Assembly (NCBI RefSeq): GCF_041296385.1 | Contig: NC_091022.1 | Span: forward strand, 25,315,967 to 25,379,966 | Direction of reading: 5' to 3' | Length of the DNA stretch: 64,000 nucleotides | From: Aphelocoma coerulescens | Lineage: Eukaryota; Chordata; Aves; Passeriformes; Corvidae | Part shown: positions 40,901 through 52,316 of the stretch, one piece after another | How positions within the stretch are numbered: position 1 is the first letter of the stretch | Layout: each line of letters begins with the position of its first letter | The notes under the pieces: generated by a model | What the model was told of the DNA's origin: nothing | Seen by the model: the letters and a program-made list of their open reading frames with translations, nothing else | Database searches by the model: none | Made by a program: the position numbers and the translations under genes

Positions 40901-42087
40901 CTTGCCAGTTGGAGATCATGAATGCTTTAAGGGAAAACAATCACTCACAACTAGATGCACTGCTGAGACATGTTTGAAGTCCCAGAGACCCGACCCAATC
41001 TCACTTGCATCAAACTACCTGATCCTCTTGAAATCACCAGCAAGCTCCTGTTTGTAAAGCTGCAGAAAATCAGTCATAGCTTTTCACAAAAATGCTGGGT
41101 TCTCCATGTCAAGAAAATTATAGAAAGTCAGGCTATGGGCAGGAGGGGGAGAGGGTCAGAAAAAGAGAGCATTGTTTATGGAACATGAAAAGCTCCAGCG
41201 ACACAATATATGGAATTTGGAGGGAAACAGGCCCTCCTTTCTTTCTGTACAATTCAAATAATTCCAATGGCAGACTGGATATTCCCCAAAACGAGTTAAA
41301 AAAGCACAGGGCTGTCAAAGCAATTTAGAAAGGGAAAGTTGAAGTAAACATGGTGACTTTTTTTTAAGCCTTAATGCTTGGAAGACCTGAATGTTACCCT
41401 ACCTAGTGTGTGCTTTCCATAGAATAGAAAGAAGTAACAGCTGGACAGGCAGCCCAGTGCAAGGAGACTGCGTGGGCATTTAAGGAAAGTGTGTGGAAGT
41501 ACCCGTAGAAACGATCTCAGCTCAAGCATGGTAACACACACCTAATTCTAACCCTTTCTAGATGGTTCTAGGTTCTGATTAAGGAAAAAAAATCCTTATG
41601 AAGTCCTACTACTGACTTGGAGTTGTTACCTTCAGTAATGAGGCTCTCCTACTTGACCAGGATGCTTTAAAAATCAGCACAGCAGACAAACAGTTTTTAT
41701 TGCTTTCATGTTTCTGTGTTCATGAAGATGGGGATTTGTCACTAAGAGCAAAACACTCTGAATTCATACTTTCCATAGCTCTATTCTTCTTGCTACTGTT
41801 TTACCTCCTTACTCCAGCTCTAAGTAGGAATTAAGCCCTGAATTTGAGGGACTCTTTCGAAAGGAGTAAGATGCATGTGTCTTTACAAACAGACTGTGTG
41901 AATCTGCTTGTAGATAGGGCTTGGAGCTTAGAGATAGGGAAGTAACAGAAGAAAGCCCTCAGTTCTAGAAGATGTTACTAATCACCACAGACTGCTGCTC
42001 AGCCAAGGCCATATTAAATTCCTGAACCTAGAGAAAAAGAACAAAGACTTAATAGAACTATGAATAGGGATTTTTCTTTTATATAAC
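34986..42087. other. Non-coding background
   Basis: No gene is recognisable. The segment contains a T-rich tract at 39589-39616 and a second faint MIR-like string near 35185-35250. Open frames are below about 105 codons, lack domains and are mirrored by frames on the other strand. The last part, just before 42088, may be the 3' end of an old retroviral insertion whose LTR follows. Confidence 0.55.
39589..39616. repeat. Poly-T tract
   Basis: About 28 bases of T with two internal C residues. Low-complexity DNA with no recognisable element attached. Confidence 0.85.
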
Positions 42088-42099
42088 AAAAAGGGGGAG
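42088..42099 (+). other. Polypurine tract of an old retroviral remnant
   Basis: An AAAAAGGGGGAG run ends exactly where a TG-initiated LTR-like sequence begins. This is the position and composition expected for the plus-strand primer of a retrovirus. It implies that some internal 3' sequence of the element is retained upstream, so the LTR at 42100 is a 3' LTR rather than a pure solo LTR. Confidence 0.55.
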
Positions 42100-42348
42100 T
42101 GCATATTAGAGGGGGCATAGAATAGGCAATTCGGGAAGTCTGTACCTTCTGAGTACCTCAGCCAATGGGGAAAGGAAGAGGGTGCTGTGGCCAGGAATGA
42201 GGATGAAAAGAGGGTTGTGTCCCCCAACAATTCGAGAGACCTCATGGGAAATGCCCATGGCCTCTCCCTTTTCAAATAAAGTCACAGGACTCCTCTGTCT
42301 CCTTTTTGGACATAAACCTCTGGTGTTTGTGAATTAATTTTCCTGACA
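42100..42348 (+). mobile_element. Short LTR of an older endogenous retrovirus
   Basis: The segment starts TGCATATTAGAGGGGG directly after a polypurine tract and ends in CCTGACA. It has a CCAAT box at 42162-42166 and a polyadenylation signal AATAAA at 42275-42280 preceded by a small hairpin (CATGGG at 42243-42248, CCCATG at 42254-42259). About 249 bp is a normal size for compact LTRs of avian class I or II elements. It shares no obvious sequence with the 653-bp LTRs at 51.6 and 57.6 kb. I cannot name the family. No target-site duplication can be checked because no 5' partner is visible. Confidence 0.6.
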
Positions 42349-45300
42349 CTTTGGACCTCCTGATTTCAGGCAAAGCCTTTTGCAAAGTGTATGTAGGACA
42401 CTGTTCTCCTTTGTTATGGAAAGATGGTTTCCAGCATTTTGCATGATTCTGTTTTCACTGAGGAAAGGAGAGGTAACACAAATGACAAATAGCTCTTTAC
42501 TAGTTCCACCTCCCTACCTATCCTTTTGATTTATATGTACATACATGAAATTGTGAGTACATTATGATAAGATATAATCTTGAATAATTGGATCTAAACA
42601 CATAAGACTAATATAATCACAAGACTCTATTCAGCTGGGTCTAGAGCAATTACACCTAGTAAAACTGCTTGGTTAATATATGCTTTATTCCTCTAAAGGC
42701 TTCTGTTCTTTAAAATCTCATTTTCACAGAGTTTGTATCAAACACAAGAAAGGCTGCACACTTTGCCAATTCAAAGAGATAGCTGATTCGAGGTCTTGCT
42801 CACTTACCATTAGAAAGACTTATTCCCTGGTGAGCAATCTCACCAGGACTCACTTGTTTAAATTTCTACATTAATGGATGAACTGAAACCTTAAGAAGTC
42901 AGTCTGTCTTTCTCTTGCACAAAGGTTATTGTCTAACTCACTCTGGACTTCTGTGTTTGAAGGAATAGGGTTTGCTTTTTGACTTTTCTGAACTGACTAG
43001 TGTGGTTTAGACTGAGAAGCTAAGAATCCCAGCAACAAACTGCATCCATGTAGTCTGAGCTGCCTGCTTTACTTCTTACAGAATGGGAGTGTAAACTGGG
43101 GTATGGGAATCTAGCAACTAGCCAACAATTCCTTTCATCTTGGAATAGAAAATTTCCTTCGATAGTTTTAATTACAGTCAGGCAGACAACATGTTGCTGT
43201 TGGGTTTGGGGGGTAATTCCACTTTAGAACGGATTTGTTTAATTGTTTCCATCAGAGGAGAACTTGAAAATATTTCTAGCTTTTAATTAGCAGGTTGGCA
43301 GCCTCACTCGTAACTCTTTCACAAATGACTCTGGATGTTGAGGCTTAGAATAAATCAATTTGACATGAGCACGATGCACTCTGTAGAGCTCCTGACAGCC
43401 ACGAGGTGTCTCTACCAACTGTCCCAGAAGGGGTGTGAATCCTGGTTAACAAACAAGACAAAACTGAAATTCAATCTCTGCAGAAGCAGAGATTTTTGTC
43501 TGCAGTTGTAAAAATTTTCTTTAATAAATGACTCCTAAAAGAGAGAGCATGATCTTGTCTGTCAAATAACTGCGCAGTACTAGAACCAGAGAAAATATAT
43601 TTACAGACTCGAAGAATGGTAAAACAAGGGACTACATCTGGAAGTACTAAAGGAAAACCTTAAATATGTTAGGAAAAAGTTCCAACAGTGGAAGTCACTT
43701 AGACAAAGGAATACGTTGCTAGTTGAGAATGCATGAGGCAACACTAGAAAGAGGTGCTTCAGAGATGAATTTTGAATTTTATCATAACAACACTATTTGG
43801 CTGTGTCATCAAGAGCACTAAAACCCATGCTGATTCTCAGAACTTGAAATCTCATAATCCAAAACCTACATCTGCATTTGGGCAGCAGCAAAGCACACAG
43901 CAAATGCTCTCTGCACAGAGCAAGTGGTTAGGACCCAGAAACTGCTGAAATATAGGAAACAGAGCCTTTGTCAGGGAGAGGTCATTGTCCTGATAGTCAC
44001 TGTGTCCAAGGAATTAGCCAATATGGACTTTACTGACTGAATCTCTTAAACATTACTCTGCATTGACCACTCAAATAGAAATAGGCATAATTGAAACAGA
44101 ATGGGAACAGATACAGAAATTGTTTAGAACCAAAGAGCAAAGCCAAACAAGAATTGCAAGCAGAAGCTAAACTTTTCACTCAAAAGCTGAACTAGGCAGC
44201 TCATCTCCTTAGTGACAGAAAGAAGACATTTCTTAGGAGAAAAGAAAAAGATGAACCCTCCAAGTCGAAACCATGACCACCTCTTCGATCTGTGTCTTCA
44301 AGTGAAAGGGTAAGTTGGTTGTCTGGTGAGATCTGGGTCATCTGAGCTACAAAGAATGAAGCCTGGAGCTGCAAGAAATGCAAAGCCAGTATTTATACTA
44401 CATGTGGCTTCCATGTACATGATTCTTATTTCTGAAATGAACTTCAAGCTAAGACAATCCAAGAGAGACCTCCTTGATGAAATGTTGAGATGAAACTGCC
44501 ATGTCCTGCCTCCCATGTCATTCAGCTGTACTTCAAGAACTTCAATGACTGCACAGCACGACACTACTGATGTGAGCAGAGACCTGACCTGCTGCAAATC
44601 AGGTGAAATGGCACATTAAGTAAGCTGTAAAGCATTATTACTTTCCTGATGTCTGTAAAGAAGTTTCTATATTCTACAGAGGTAAAGTCACCCTATCTCA
44701 AACAACCTGCCAGTCAGTCATGGAGCTGTGTTAGAGAGCTCCCACCAAGGAGGCACAGGAAGACTTTCTTCTCCCTTGGCAAATTCATCCAAAGCTGCTA
44801 CAAGATTTCCACCTCTGTTGCTATCTACAGTTCAGAATGGAAAAATAATAATATCTCAATAAAAAAGTTACAAATTCAGCCTTTCCTATCTTCAATGTGT
44901 TGTTACTCACTAGTAGCACAAAAATTTCCATTTGGGTCACTCCCCAGATTGTTCTTTTGCTGATGAGACTCATGGGTTTTTCTAACTTCACTTTAAATTT
45001 GAAATTGAGACATTTCAAGGAATGTTTTCTTCCTCAAATACAAAAAAATTACATGAGCACTGTTTCTGTTTAAAAAAAAAAAAGGCATTTTCCAAAAATA
45101 AATAGCTCTAATATCTTGCCCATCTTACACGCAGAGAACTGAAACACGAAAGGCCACGTCAGGATTGTCTCTGAGGCCTCAGAAAACTCTTGCCTCCTGC
45201 TAACAGAGCTCGCCTGATAAGCTTGGAATAGTGCACATAGAGCCCATGGAGTCCAGCTGGCCTAGAATGCTTCATGGATCATGGATAGGTATATCCCACA

Positions 45301-48194
45301 TCTGGAGAATGAGCAGAAGAAATAGTGAGGGGCTGCTGCTATTTCAGAGCCTCATATACCCACCACAGCTTTGTCCCATCCCACAGCATTTTCAGACACT
45401 TCCAAGTTTAATCTCCCTGGACTCTGCATACTCCGGGCTGCATCCAGCTGCTGCTGTAGGAGCTCTGCAGTGTGTACTGCACACTGGGCAGAGCAGCCAC
45501 AGGAGGTGACAGGAGTCTGGCACAACTGTCCCTGTTTTCCATTCCCTCTGCCTTGCAGCGTTGTCCATTGCACCCCACTCCTACATGATGAATTGTCACT
45601 CGAGTCCCCTGCTCTGCACTGCAGCAGATTCCAGTGGCAATGGTCCCATAGATCTGTAGCAGAGGCACCATGGGATGAGAGACACCAGCAGAGTGTAAGG
45701 CACAGCCCAAGAGGAACCACAGAGTCTCAGTGGGGCCCACTGGCCACACCAAATGCCAACCTCTGCCTAGTGCAGAAGGCTCCCAAGAAAGGGCTGAAGT
45801 TTGAGCAAACACACATGAACCAACAGCACCACTTCCATTTGGACAAGCTCAGGTAGCCCAAGATAGCTTAGAACACCTTGTTCACTTCAATCCCTTGTGT
45901 TTAACACTTGGACAACCTTTTACTCTTCACAGACTCTTCATAAAGTGTCATAAGTTACCCAACAAATGCACAAGGCACGTGGGGCTCAACATTACCGTCT
46001 TCTCTCAAACCACAGGTCCTGCTCAGGGCTGCCTGCCAAACTGGTGGATGAACCTGGTCACCCCTGAGGCAGATAAGCTCTTGTGAAGAGGAGGAGAACT
46101 GGACAAACAACACCAAGGACATACTCTTCCATTGATCCCAAATGTGGTGGGGAATTCAAAGGGCTTCAGACAAGAGGAAAGGCACATTTGATGAAATAAA
46201 ACCAGTATTTTTACTGTTTTGATAAGCATGATGGACGATAAAAGGTCTTGGAAGGCATTAACTCTACTTCACACTGGAGCGCTGTTAAAGCCAGCATGGC
46301 AAGAGACTATAACCCTGTAAACATATGTTGTGTATTAGATTCTGATCTGGCAGCTTGCCTTAATTTTGTTTTTTTAATACTCCAGCTAGTTCCAAATACA
46401 CTTCCATGTTTGTGTTCCAACAAATGAGCAAAAGGCACAATGCTTGAGCGACGGGGACACAGGAATGCACTGGACTATAAGTCAGTTTAAAAAAAAAATC
46501 CTCCATTAGTATTGGCACATCAGGCAGAGGATGACAAAAATATCAGCAAATTCTTTTTTCTATCTCTTTCTCCAAGGTTTTTCCAGTGTGGACTTCACAG
46601 CTGCTGAGAACTGTAACGATTTTAGTCTCTTCTATCTGAACTATCAACATGGACAGAAGTGACAAGAGAACACCTTTCCAGACAATTTTGTGATTCCCAG
46701 CTCCTCACCAAAAAAGCAGCTCGCAGAGCATCCTCTGAATAGCAATTAGCCTGGGTCCCTGTAGGTGCAGACGAAGAAATTCTTTCGAGAGGCGTTTCAG
46801 ACTGCTCAGGATTGAGAGTTCCGGCTCATATAAACAAACACTGTTACAAGAGGCAAAGTTGATATGGATTTATGCAAGGAATGCATACACTGAGTAAGCA
46901 ATTTGATAATTAACGGAGTTGACAGGCACTTTCCAATAGTACTCAAGTACGTGCAGACTGAATGGTTTCATATACAAGCTGAACCAAAGACAGTATTAAT
47001 TTTTAACCCATTTTATACCTAATCACTCAGATGAAGGAAACACATGCATTTTTTCCCTCTTGGGTATTAGTCTTGACCTCCCAAAGCCTGACTATTGGGA
47101 CATAAATCCTTTGCACTTAGTACTATTGCACACAACAAATCTGCAGATGTCTTGTACAGGATGATCTTTTTCTTAAAGACCGTTTGAAGAATGAACTTTT
47201 GATTACTTTCTGAGTATTGATTACTTCTTTTATGTCCCACAGCTTAAATGCAGCAGTTTTGCTCTTAACAACGAACTGAGAGCTTAGTTGCATGAGTTCA
47301 GGGAATTTCTGAAGAGCCCCTCTTGACTAAAAGGAAATTTCTTTTATTACTGGCTTCCAAGCAAGCCAAACCACTGCTCTTACAAGCCCAGCTGCAGAAA
47401 CTAAAGATGTTTAGTAAGGTCTTGAGCAAAGCACTGTCCCACCTGGCAGGAGATGATGGTAATTCATTGTGCATGGAAGACATTGTGACATTTTGAACTG
47501 CACAGGGAAAAAAGAGCAGTAATATAACTGCTCCCACACAGGAATGAGATACTCAATGTTTTCTCATGCTGGAACAGGCTCAGGGATGATGCCTTGATCT
47601 GTTTCACAACTTCACCCCTCTTAGGATCAGGAAACAGGCTTCTAATATATTTGGTTTATGTTCTCATACCCTAGACAACAGAATAATCTCCTAAAGGTTA
47701 TGTCCACAGAAACCACCTATAGAAACAAGATTTGGTCAGGCTTTCCTTACCCCACACTCTCCTTCTCCTTTAGTGACAAAATCAAAAGCAAGACCAAGAC
47801 AACCACTTTCTAAGGCCTCCATAAAGAAACTGAGAAAAGGGGCTATATGGAAACACATTGTCTCCAGTTATATTGCAACTGCAGGTAATTGGAAAACATC
47901 TATTGAATGATCCCAGTTCTCCAGCAAGAGGTAGATGAACTGTCAAATGGAGTTATATTTGAGGTGCTACAGGCCCATTATTCTGCCCAGCTCAACAGCA
48001 GATGCCTAGGAAAGAATATATTAAATATATCCTCTGTTAAAAGCCTTGTAGATGGGGCAGAATTCTGGCAGCCTGCTGGGAACCCAGCAGCAAGTCAACT
48101 TGCTACGACTATTCAAACATCAAATGACACAGTGCTGCCTGCTAAGTGCCCCCCACTCCAACTCCAGCTGCAGCTGCCTTTGAAGAAAGGTGCA

Positions 48195-48520
48195 ATGCCT
48201 TCTGCATAGATGTACACGCCGAATAAAGTCTTTTAAAGCACGTGAGAAAGAAAACTGTCATCAAAATGTACCGAGCAATTACGGGTCGAAGGTTGAACTA
48301 TTATTACTTCATGCCCTCCCATTCCCCTCCCCTCCAGGGTGGGAAGAAAGGGGGAGGATTATTCATTTGTATTCAAGCACTTCATTAATGTTTATAAGAG
48401 AATCCAAACATGCAAGCAAAACAAGGACGAAACACTCGCGCCAGACGTGTGATGCGATAAATGTCACTGGAGCAAATATTTAGATCTGTTTACAGAGAGG
48501 CCTATTAAGTCCTTTTTGAA
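48195..48520. other. Candidate conserved non-coding element
   Basis: About eleven CpGs lie in AT-rich non-coding DNA between 48215 and 48465, for example CACGCCGAATA, TACGGGTCGAAGG and CACTCGCGCCAGACG. The segment also has several homeobox-type TAAT/ATTA cores. Open frames across it are short. This mixture is typical of deeply conserved developmental enhancers in birds, but no alignment was available. Confidence 0.35.
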
Positions 48521-48699
48521 AAGCTGTGCAGTGTTGTGGCTTGGTCTCTGCCTAGCAGCTCCAGCGTAAACACATGGAAGATGGCTAAGTCTCTCTCTCT
48601 CATTTTGTTATGACATCTGGAAACCTAAGGAGGTCGGGAGAAGCCAACTGGCTGCCCTGCTGCGATGCCTAGCTACAGGGTCTGCCTGTTGAATGATGG

Positions 48700-48890
48700 C
48701 AGGACATGTAAAGTGGAACTGCTGAGTTCTCCAGCCTGCGCCACAATCAGTGGATTTTCAACACAATAATCCCTCAACAAAGGTTGTTGCAACACACAAG
48801 CCCTTGGTTCATTGCTAATGATGCAAGTCTATGCTCTCTGCCATTTTTCAAGATCATTTGCATTTGAGAAAATCAGTTCCATTAGGAGCT
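48700..48890. promoter_or_regulatory. Candidate regulatory block with octamer motif
   Basis: An exact octamer ATTTGCAT, the binding site of POU-family factors, lies at 48856-48863. The neighbouring DNA is rich in short homeobox-like AT cores (ATTGCTAATGATG near 48812). A single octamer in this much DNA can be chance, so the call depends on cross-species conservation. Confidence 0.25.
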
Positions 48891-50564
48891 AAAATAGCAA
48901 AGAGGGGTGGAGCCACTCTATTCACCAAGGGATGAAGATGCGTCCCACAATCCCTTGCCCAAAGAGCTGTAGGTCCTGAAGTTCACAAACAGCCCGGACT
49001 TCTCCAGATGTCCCCTTCACATCACCATGTCATCAACTCTAGACCCTGGGCATACAAATATTTCTTTTTCTAAGAGTACTAAATAAGTTTAAAGGTGTAA
49101 GAGAAATTTATAGATGGAAAAATCATAGTCTTAGCCCCAGATGTGGTAACATATTTGGGATATTTCAGCCTCTGAAGTCATGCCTCAGTTTCCAACACGT
49201 TACATAAGGCCTACAGGTATAAAATTGTCCATGTTGTGTCTACAAAGACTCAGGGTTCCTTATCCAGATGCCCAGCTTGCCTCCCTGCTGTTTTGATGGA
49301 ATGGTGCTCAGGCCATACAGATATGCAGGACTCTGGAGAGTGACCCTCAAGTGGTGCTGGCTGAATCGAAACGCTTTTCGTTTGAAACTCTCCTTCTGAC
49401 TTAGTGAGTTTAGTTCACTTGTTTTAATGGCATCAAAAATTCAACATGAAATCACAAGTAACTCTACTCAGTCTGGTTTTTTAGCCTATCAAAATCACAA
49501 ATAAATTAGAAGAATATTGACTAACATTTCTTTTCTCTCTCATTCCCTGAATAAATTTGTCTACATGAAACTCCTTTATGCATAAACCAGGAGGAAAGAC
49601 AGCTTGCCCAGTTTCAAGAGATACATTTTTGGGTTCCCAATACAAGGATTGCCAACTTGTTTGATTTGTTTTAACGGGAACTACACTGAGCTTTGCCCCA
49701 GAGAACAGAGGAACAGGTACCAAGTGTTTCGGGATTCTCCCATGGTTCTATTCCAAGCTATACCCTCAGGTCTAAGCACTCTCAGGAAAACACACCTCTT
49801 CCTTCCCTGACTGATAGTGATGGATTATTGATGTGACAGTTGCTAAACTTGTTGTTCTCTTAAAAAGTGTACAAAGGTTGTGATACTTCATGTTTTAAAA
49901 GAACAGAAAAATTCATGCAACCATCCAGCTGAACAGTAAATAAACATTGCTTGTCCCTACTGTGTAACAGGGATCAGTCTTTTCAGACTTAAGCATCCAA
50001 GAGAACTTTTTTTTCTGCTAAAGTTCTCCCTTCTGATTAGTGTCCCTGATTAATTCTTGCAGAAAATGCACAACAGCTTAGTGGCTTGGTCTCAAACCAT
50101 GGTCCCTTCCATGATGCTACATTTAGCTGCTATTCTCTGCTTTCTGGTGTGTTTTACTGCTCTTAATATACCAGACTCGTCAGGAGTGCCAGGCCTCAAA
50201 ATCTTGTCAGTAGCATGCCAAACATCCACAAGGAAGAGAGAGGAATCCCTTCCCCTACTCTTGTTTAGCTACCTCCTGCTTTGGAGCTAACCCTTGGGTT
50301 ATTTACATTGCGTGACCTTGAGATAAATGGCATTTGGCAGGCCGCCGGGTGACTCTGTGTTTCAAATCAAACATTCGCAGTTTCTCCCACACTGTCAATG
50401 GGAATAATTCCTGAATGCTTTTTTGGGGGTGTTTCTTGCCATCTCATTGCCTGCCACAGAGCTTTTTGGTAACTACGTCAGGGTTGGTGAACTCTAGCTT
50501 GACTTTCTTGTTAGACTCAAGTACCAAGTGGTGTGTGTGGTTTTCTTCCGTGGTTTGGTGTGCA

Positions 50565-50579
50565 TGTGTGTGTGTGTGT
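50565..50579. repeat. (TG)n microsatellite
   Basis: About seven uninterrupted TG units ending in TGTA. Short simple repeat. Confidence 0.85.
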
Positions 50580-51553
50580 ATTTTCTCTTTGTCCCAGAGT
50601 GTCTGCACCACTGGTATTAGAGCTACAATTGTTCTATATATAAAGCAAAGATCCCTTGAATGATCTGCCAAAGGCTTTATCTATGAACAATCTTTGTCTG
50701 TACTTGCTTTGCCGTTAACCAGTTTTGACTCTACTCCATAATGGCTGGAGTTGCTTTGCCTTAACTGATATGTATCAAAGAGAAATGCTAAAATTAACTG
50801 CTCATGAACTGTGTCCAGGATGTTAGATTAACTCATGTGGAATCCTTCAGTGAGCAAACTGATTTATGATGTGTTATGACATTGTTATTTGATGTGTTGC
50901 ACAACTCAATTTTAAAAAATGAAGAGCGCTCCATTAATAAGAGATAAATCTTTCCAATGTAATTCAAATGAATCTGCAACAACTTTAGAGAGGGTGTGAT
51001 AAGGGATCTTGTGTGGGTTTAGTGATTGTGTTTTGCATTCTTAGGAATATCTTCCACTGGGATCTCTTTGTCAGTAATGACAAAACCCATCCAAAATATG
51101 CCAAAATACGACACCTTTTGGGAGACTGTAGCTCTTTGTACTTCCTAAAATAGAGAAGGCTACTACTACAAGTGCTTCCCAACAACTAACACTTCCAGCT
51201 TTGAGAATGTACAAGTGCATCAATGATGCTTTCTCTCCACTTCCATGATTTGCTGAAGCCCCTACAGGGGACATCTGTTCCAAGCTTATCCAGCCATAGT
51301 TAACACACAGCAAGTGCTCAGAACAGTCAGTTTCACTTTCAGGAAAAAAACCCCACCTTTATACATTTAGATATAAATTGAGTATCTTTTTTAAGCACGC
51401 ACTATTCCATTACTGGAACATGAACCAGTTCAAATGCTGACCTTAAATTACGAAGTTTCTAGAGTGTGTTTCAGATGACTACAGGTTAAAGGCTCAGATC
51501 TCTCTGGATACCCAGCTTCAACAAAAATGCCTTTGAAAACGAGCTTGAGTTAT

Positions 51554-51558
51554 ATACT
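51554..51558 (+). repeat. Target-site duplication, 5' copy (ATACT)
   Basis: ATACT directly precedes the TG that opens the 5' LTR. The same five bases directly follow the CA that closes the 3' LTR. A 5-bp duplication is normal for ERVL-type integrases and shows that both ends are intact, with no recombination between different loci. Confidence 0.92.
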
Positions 51559-51704
51559 TGTCTTGGGGTGACGTTATGATGTGTATCCCATATCGCTGCC
51601 TATGCCCAAAATTAATTTTTGTGCCTTTCTGTGCCTCTAAACTGAGCCTGAGAGGGGGAAGGAAAAAACTGAGCAAAACTTTTTCAGGGCAGTTTGCAGC
51701 TTGT

Positions 51705-51713
51705 TCAAGGTCA
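51705..51713 (+). promoter_or_regulatory. Nuclear-receptor extended half-site in 5' LTR
   Basis: TCAAGGTCA is an exact match to the site bound by monomeric orphan receptors of the NR5A (SF-1/LRH-1) and ESRR groups, which act in early embryo and gonad. An identical copy lies at 57715-57723 in the 3' LTR. Binding is inferred from the motif only. Confidence 0.5.
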
Positions 51714-51885
51714 CACAGAGATAGCAGGTTTTTTTTTTCAGCTGCGGGAGGAGAGCGAGGAAGCACCCGGCTTGCTGCTTTCCAGTCAGCTTTTGACCAG
51801 TTGTTTCAGCTTCTTGTTCTCCGGAGAGAGAGAGACTGAGAGCTGGACTTTGTTTTTCCTTCTCTGGAATTCCGGATTTTCTCCC

Positions 51886-51894
51886 TTTTATACT
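51886..51894 (+). promoter_or_regulatory. TATA-like box of the 5' LTR promoter
   Basis: TTTTATACT sits about 330 bases into the LTR and about 200 bases before the polyadenylation signal, the spacing expected for a U3 promoter. The transcript would start near 51915-51925. The corresponding copy in the 3' LTR is at 57896-57904. Confidence 0.5.
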
Positions 51895-52086
51895 GGACTG
51901 TTTTTTTTCAACCTCAGAGCACATCGGGAGGACTTTCCACCGGGCACAGAGGGCCTGGCCCTGGCCCAAGCCCCAGCGCCGAGGAGACCAAAGGGAGGAC
52001 TCTTAACACTTTCCCAGGTTTTTTTTTCCTCCACAGTGAAACATTTTATTATTTAGCCTTATTTTCCTTTTCCCGTGTGTTTGGTA

Positions 52087-52092
52087 AATAAA
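52087..52092 (+). terminator. Polyadenylation signal (5' LTR copy)
   Basis: AATAAA within a TAAATAAATAG context, downstream of the TATA-like box, so it would lie in R. In the 5' LTR it should be by-passed and in the 3' LTR used. Confidence 0.7.
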
Positions 52093-52218
52093 TAGTTTTA
52101 TCTTCTTCACTTTCCTTCGAGGAAAATTTATTTTTTCCCGAACCTGGGGGGGAAGGGGTAGCTGTGCCTTCTCTCAGAGGATATATTTCTAAATTTGGCC
52201 AAACCGGAACAAATTTAG

Positions 52219-52242
52219 TGGCGCCCAACTGCGTGGCTCGAA
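52219..52242 (+). other. Primer binding site, tRNA-Lys-like
   Basis: Seven bases after the 5' LTR end, TGGCGCCCAAC is complementary to the CCA-bearing 3' end of a lysine tRNA of the Lys-1,2 type. After a small divergence (TGC) the match resumes as GTGGCTCGAA. The name-giving ERVL elements use leucine tRNA, so a lysine-like site with an ERVL-like pol is notable. The assignment should be checked against the host tRNA set. Confidence 0.75.
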
Positions 52243-52316
52243 GGAAAGTGAAAAAACGGTGCTAATTACATTTTGGTTTGAATTTGCTTATTCTGTGTTG
52301 GGGTAAAGTAATCACC

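Larger units (their letters stand above)
42349..51553. other. Non-coding background with candidate conserved blocks
   Basis: No gene is recognisable. Two blocks at 48195-48520 and about 48700-48890 combine retained CpGs or transcription-factor-like motifs with AT-rich sequence and are listed separately. A (TG)n run lies at 50565-50579. The 161-codon open frame at 45371-45856 is overlapped by two minus-strand frames of 122 and 134 codons and shows no domain. Confidence 0.55.
51559..52211 (+). repeat. 5' LTR (653 bp)
   Basis: It begins TGTCTTGGGGTGACG and ends CCGGAACA. A CRE-like TGACGTTA lies at 51569-51576, an extended nuclear-receptor half-site TCAAGGTCA at 51705-51713, an E-box CAGCTG at 51739-51744, a TATA-like TTTTATACT at 51886-51894, and AATAAA at 52087-52092. 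From these the U3/R border would be about 25-30 bases after the TATA-like box and the R/U5 border some 15-25 bases after AATAAA, giving an R of roughly 190 bases; that is inference. Line-by-line comparison with the 3' LTR (offset 6010) shows no difference. The open frames inside it are not genes, since the same frames occur in both LTRs. Confidence 0.96.

Noticed and set aside
45120..45175. Another MIR-like string
   Set aside because: Only one block fits the family core, too little to call.
45371..45856. 161-codon plus-strand frame
   Set aside because: Composition is intergenic, two minus-strand frames of 122 and 134 codons overlap it, and no domain or splice context is visible.
51694..52056. 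120-codon open frame within the 5' LTR, repeated at 57704-58066
   Set aside because: It exists twice only because the LTR is duplicated, and it crosses the TATA-like box. Regulatory DNA explains it.
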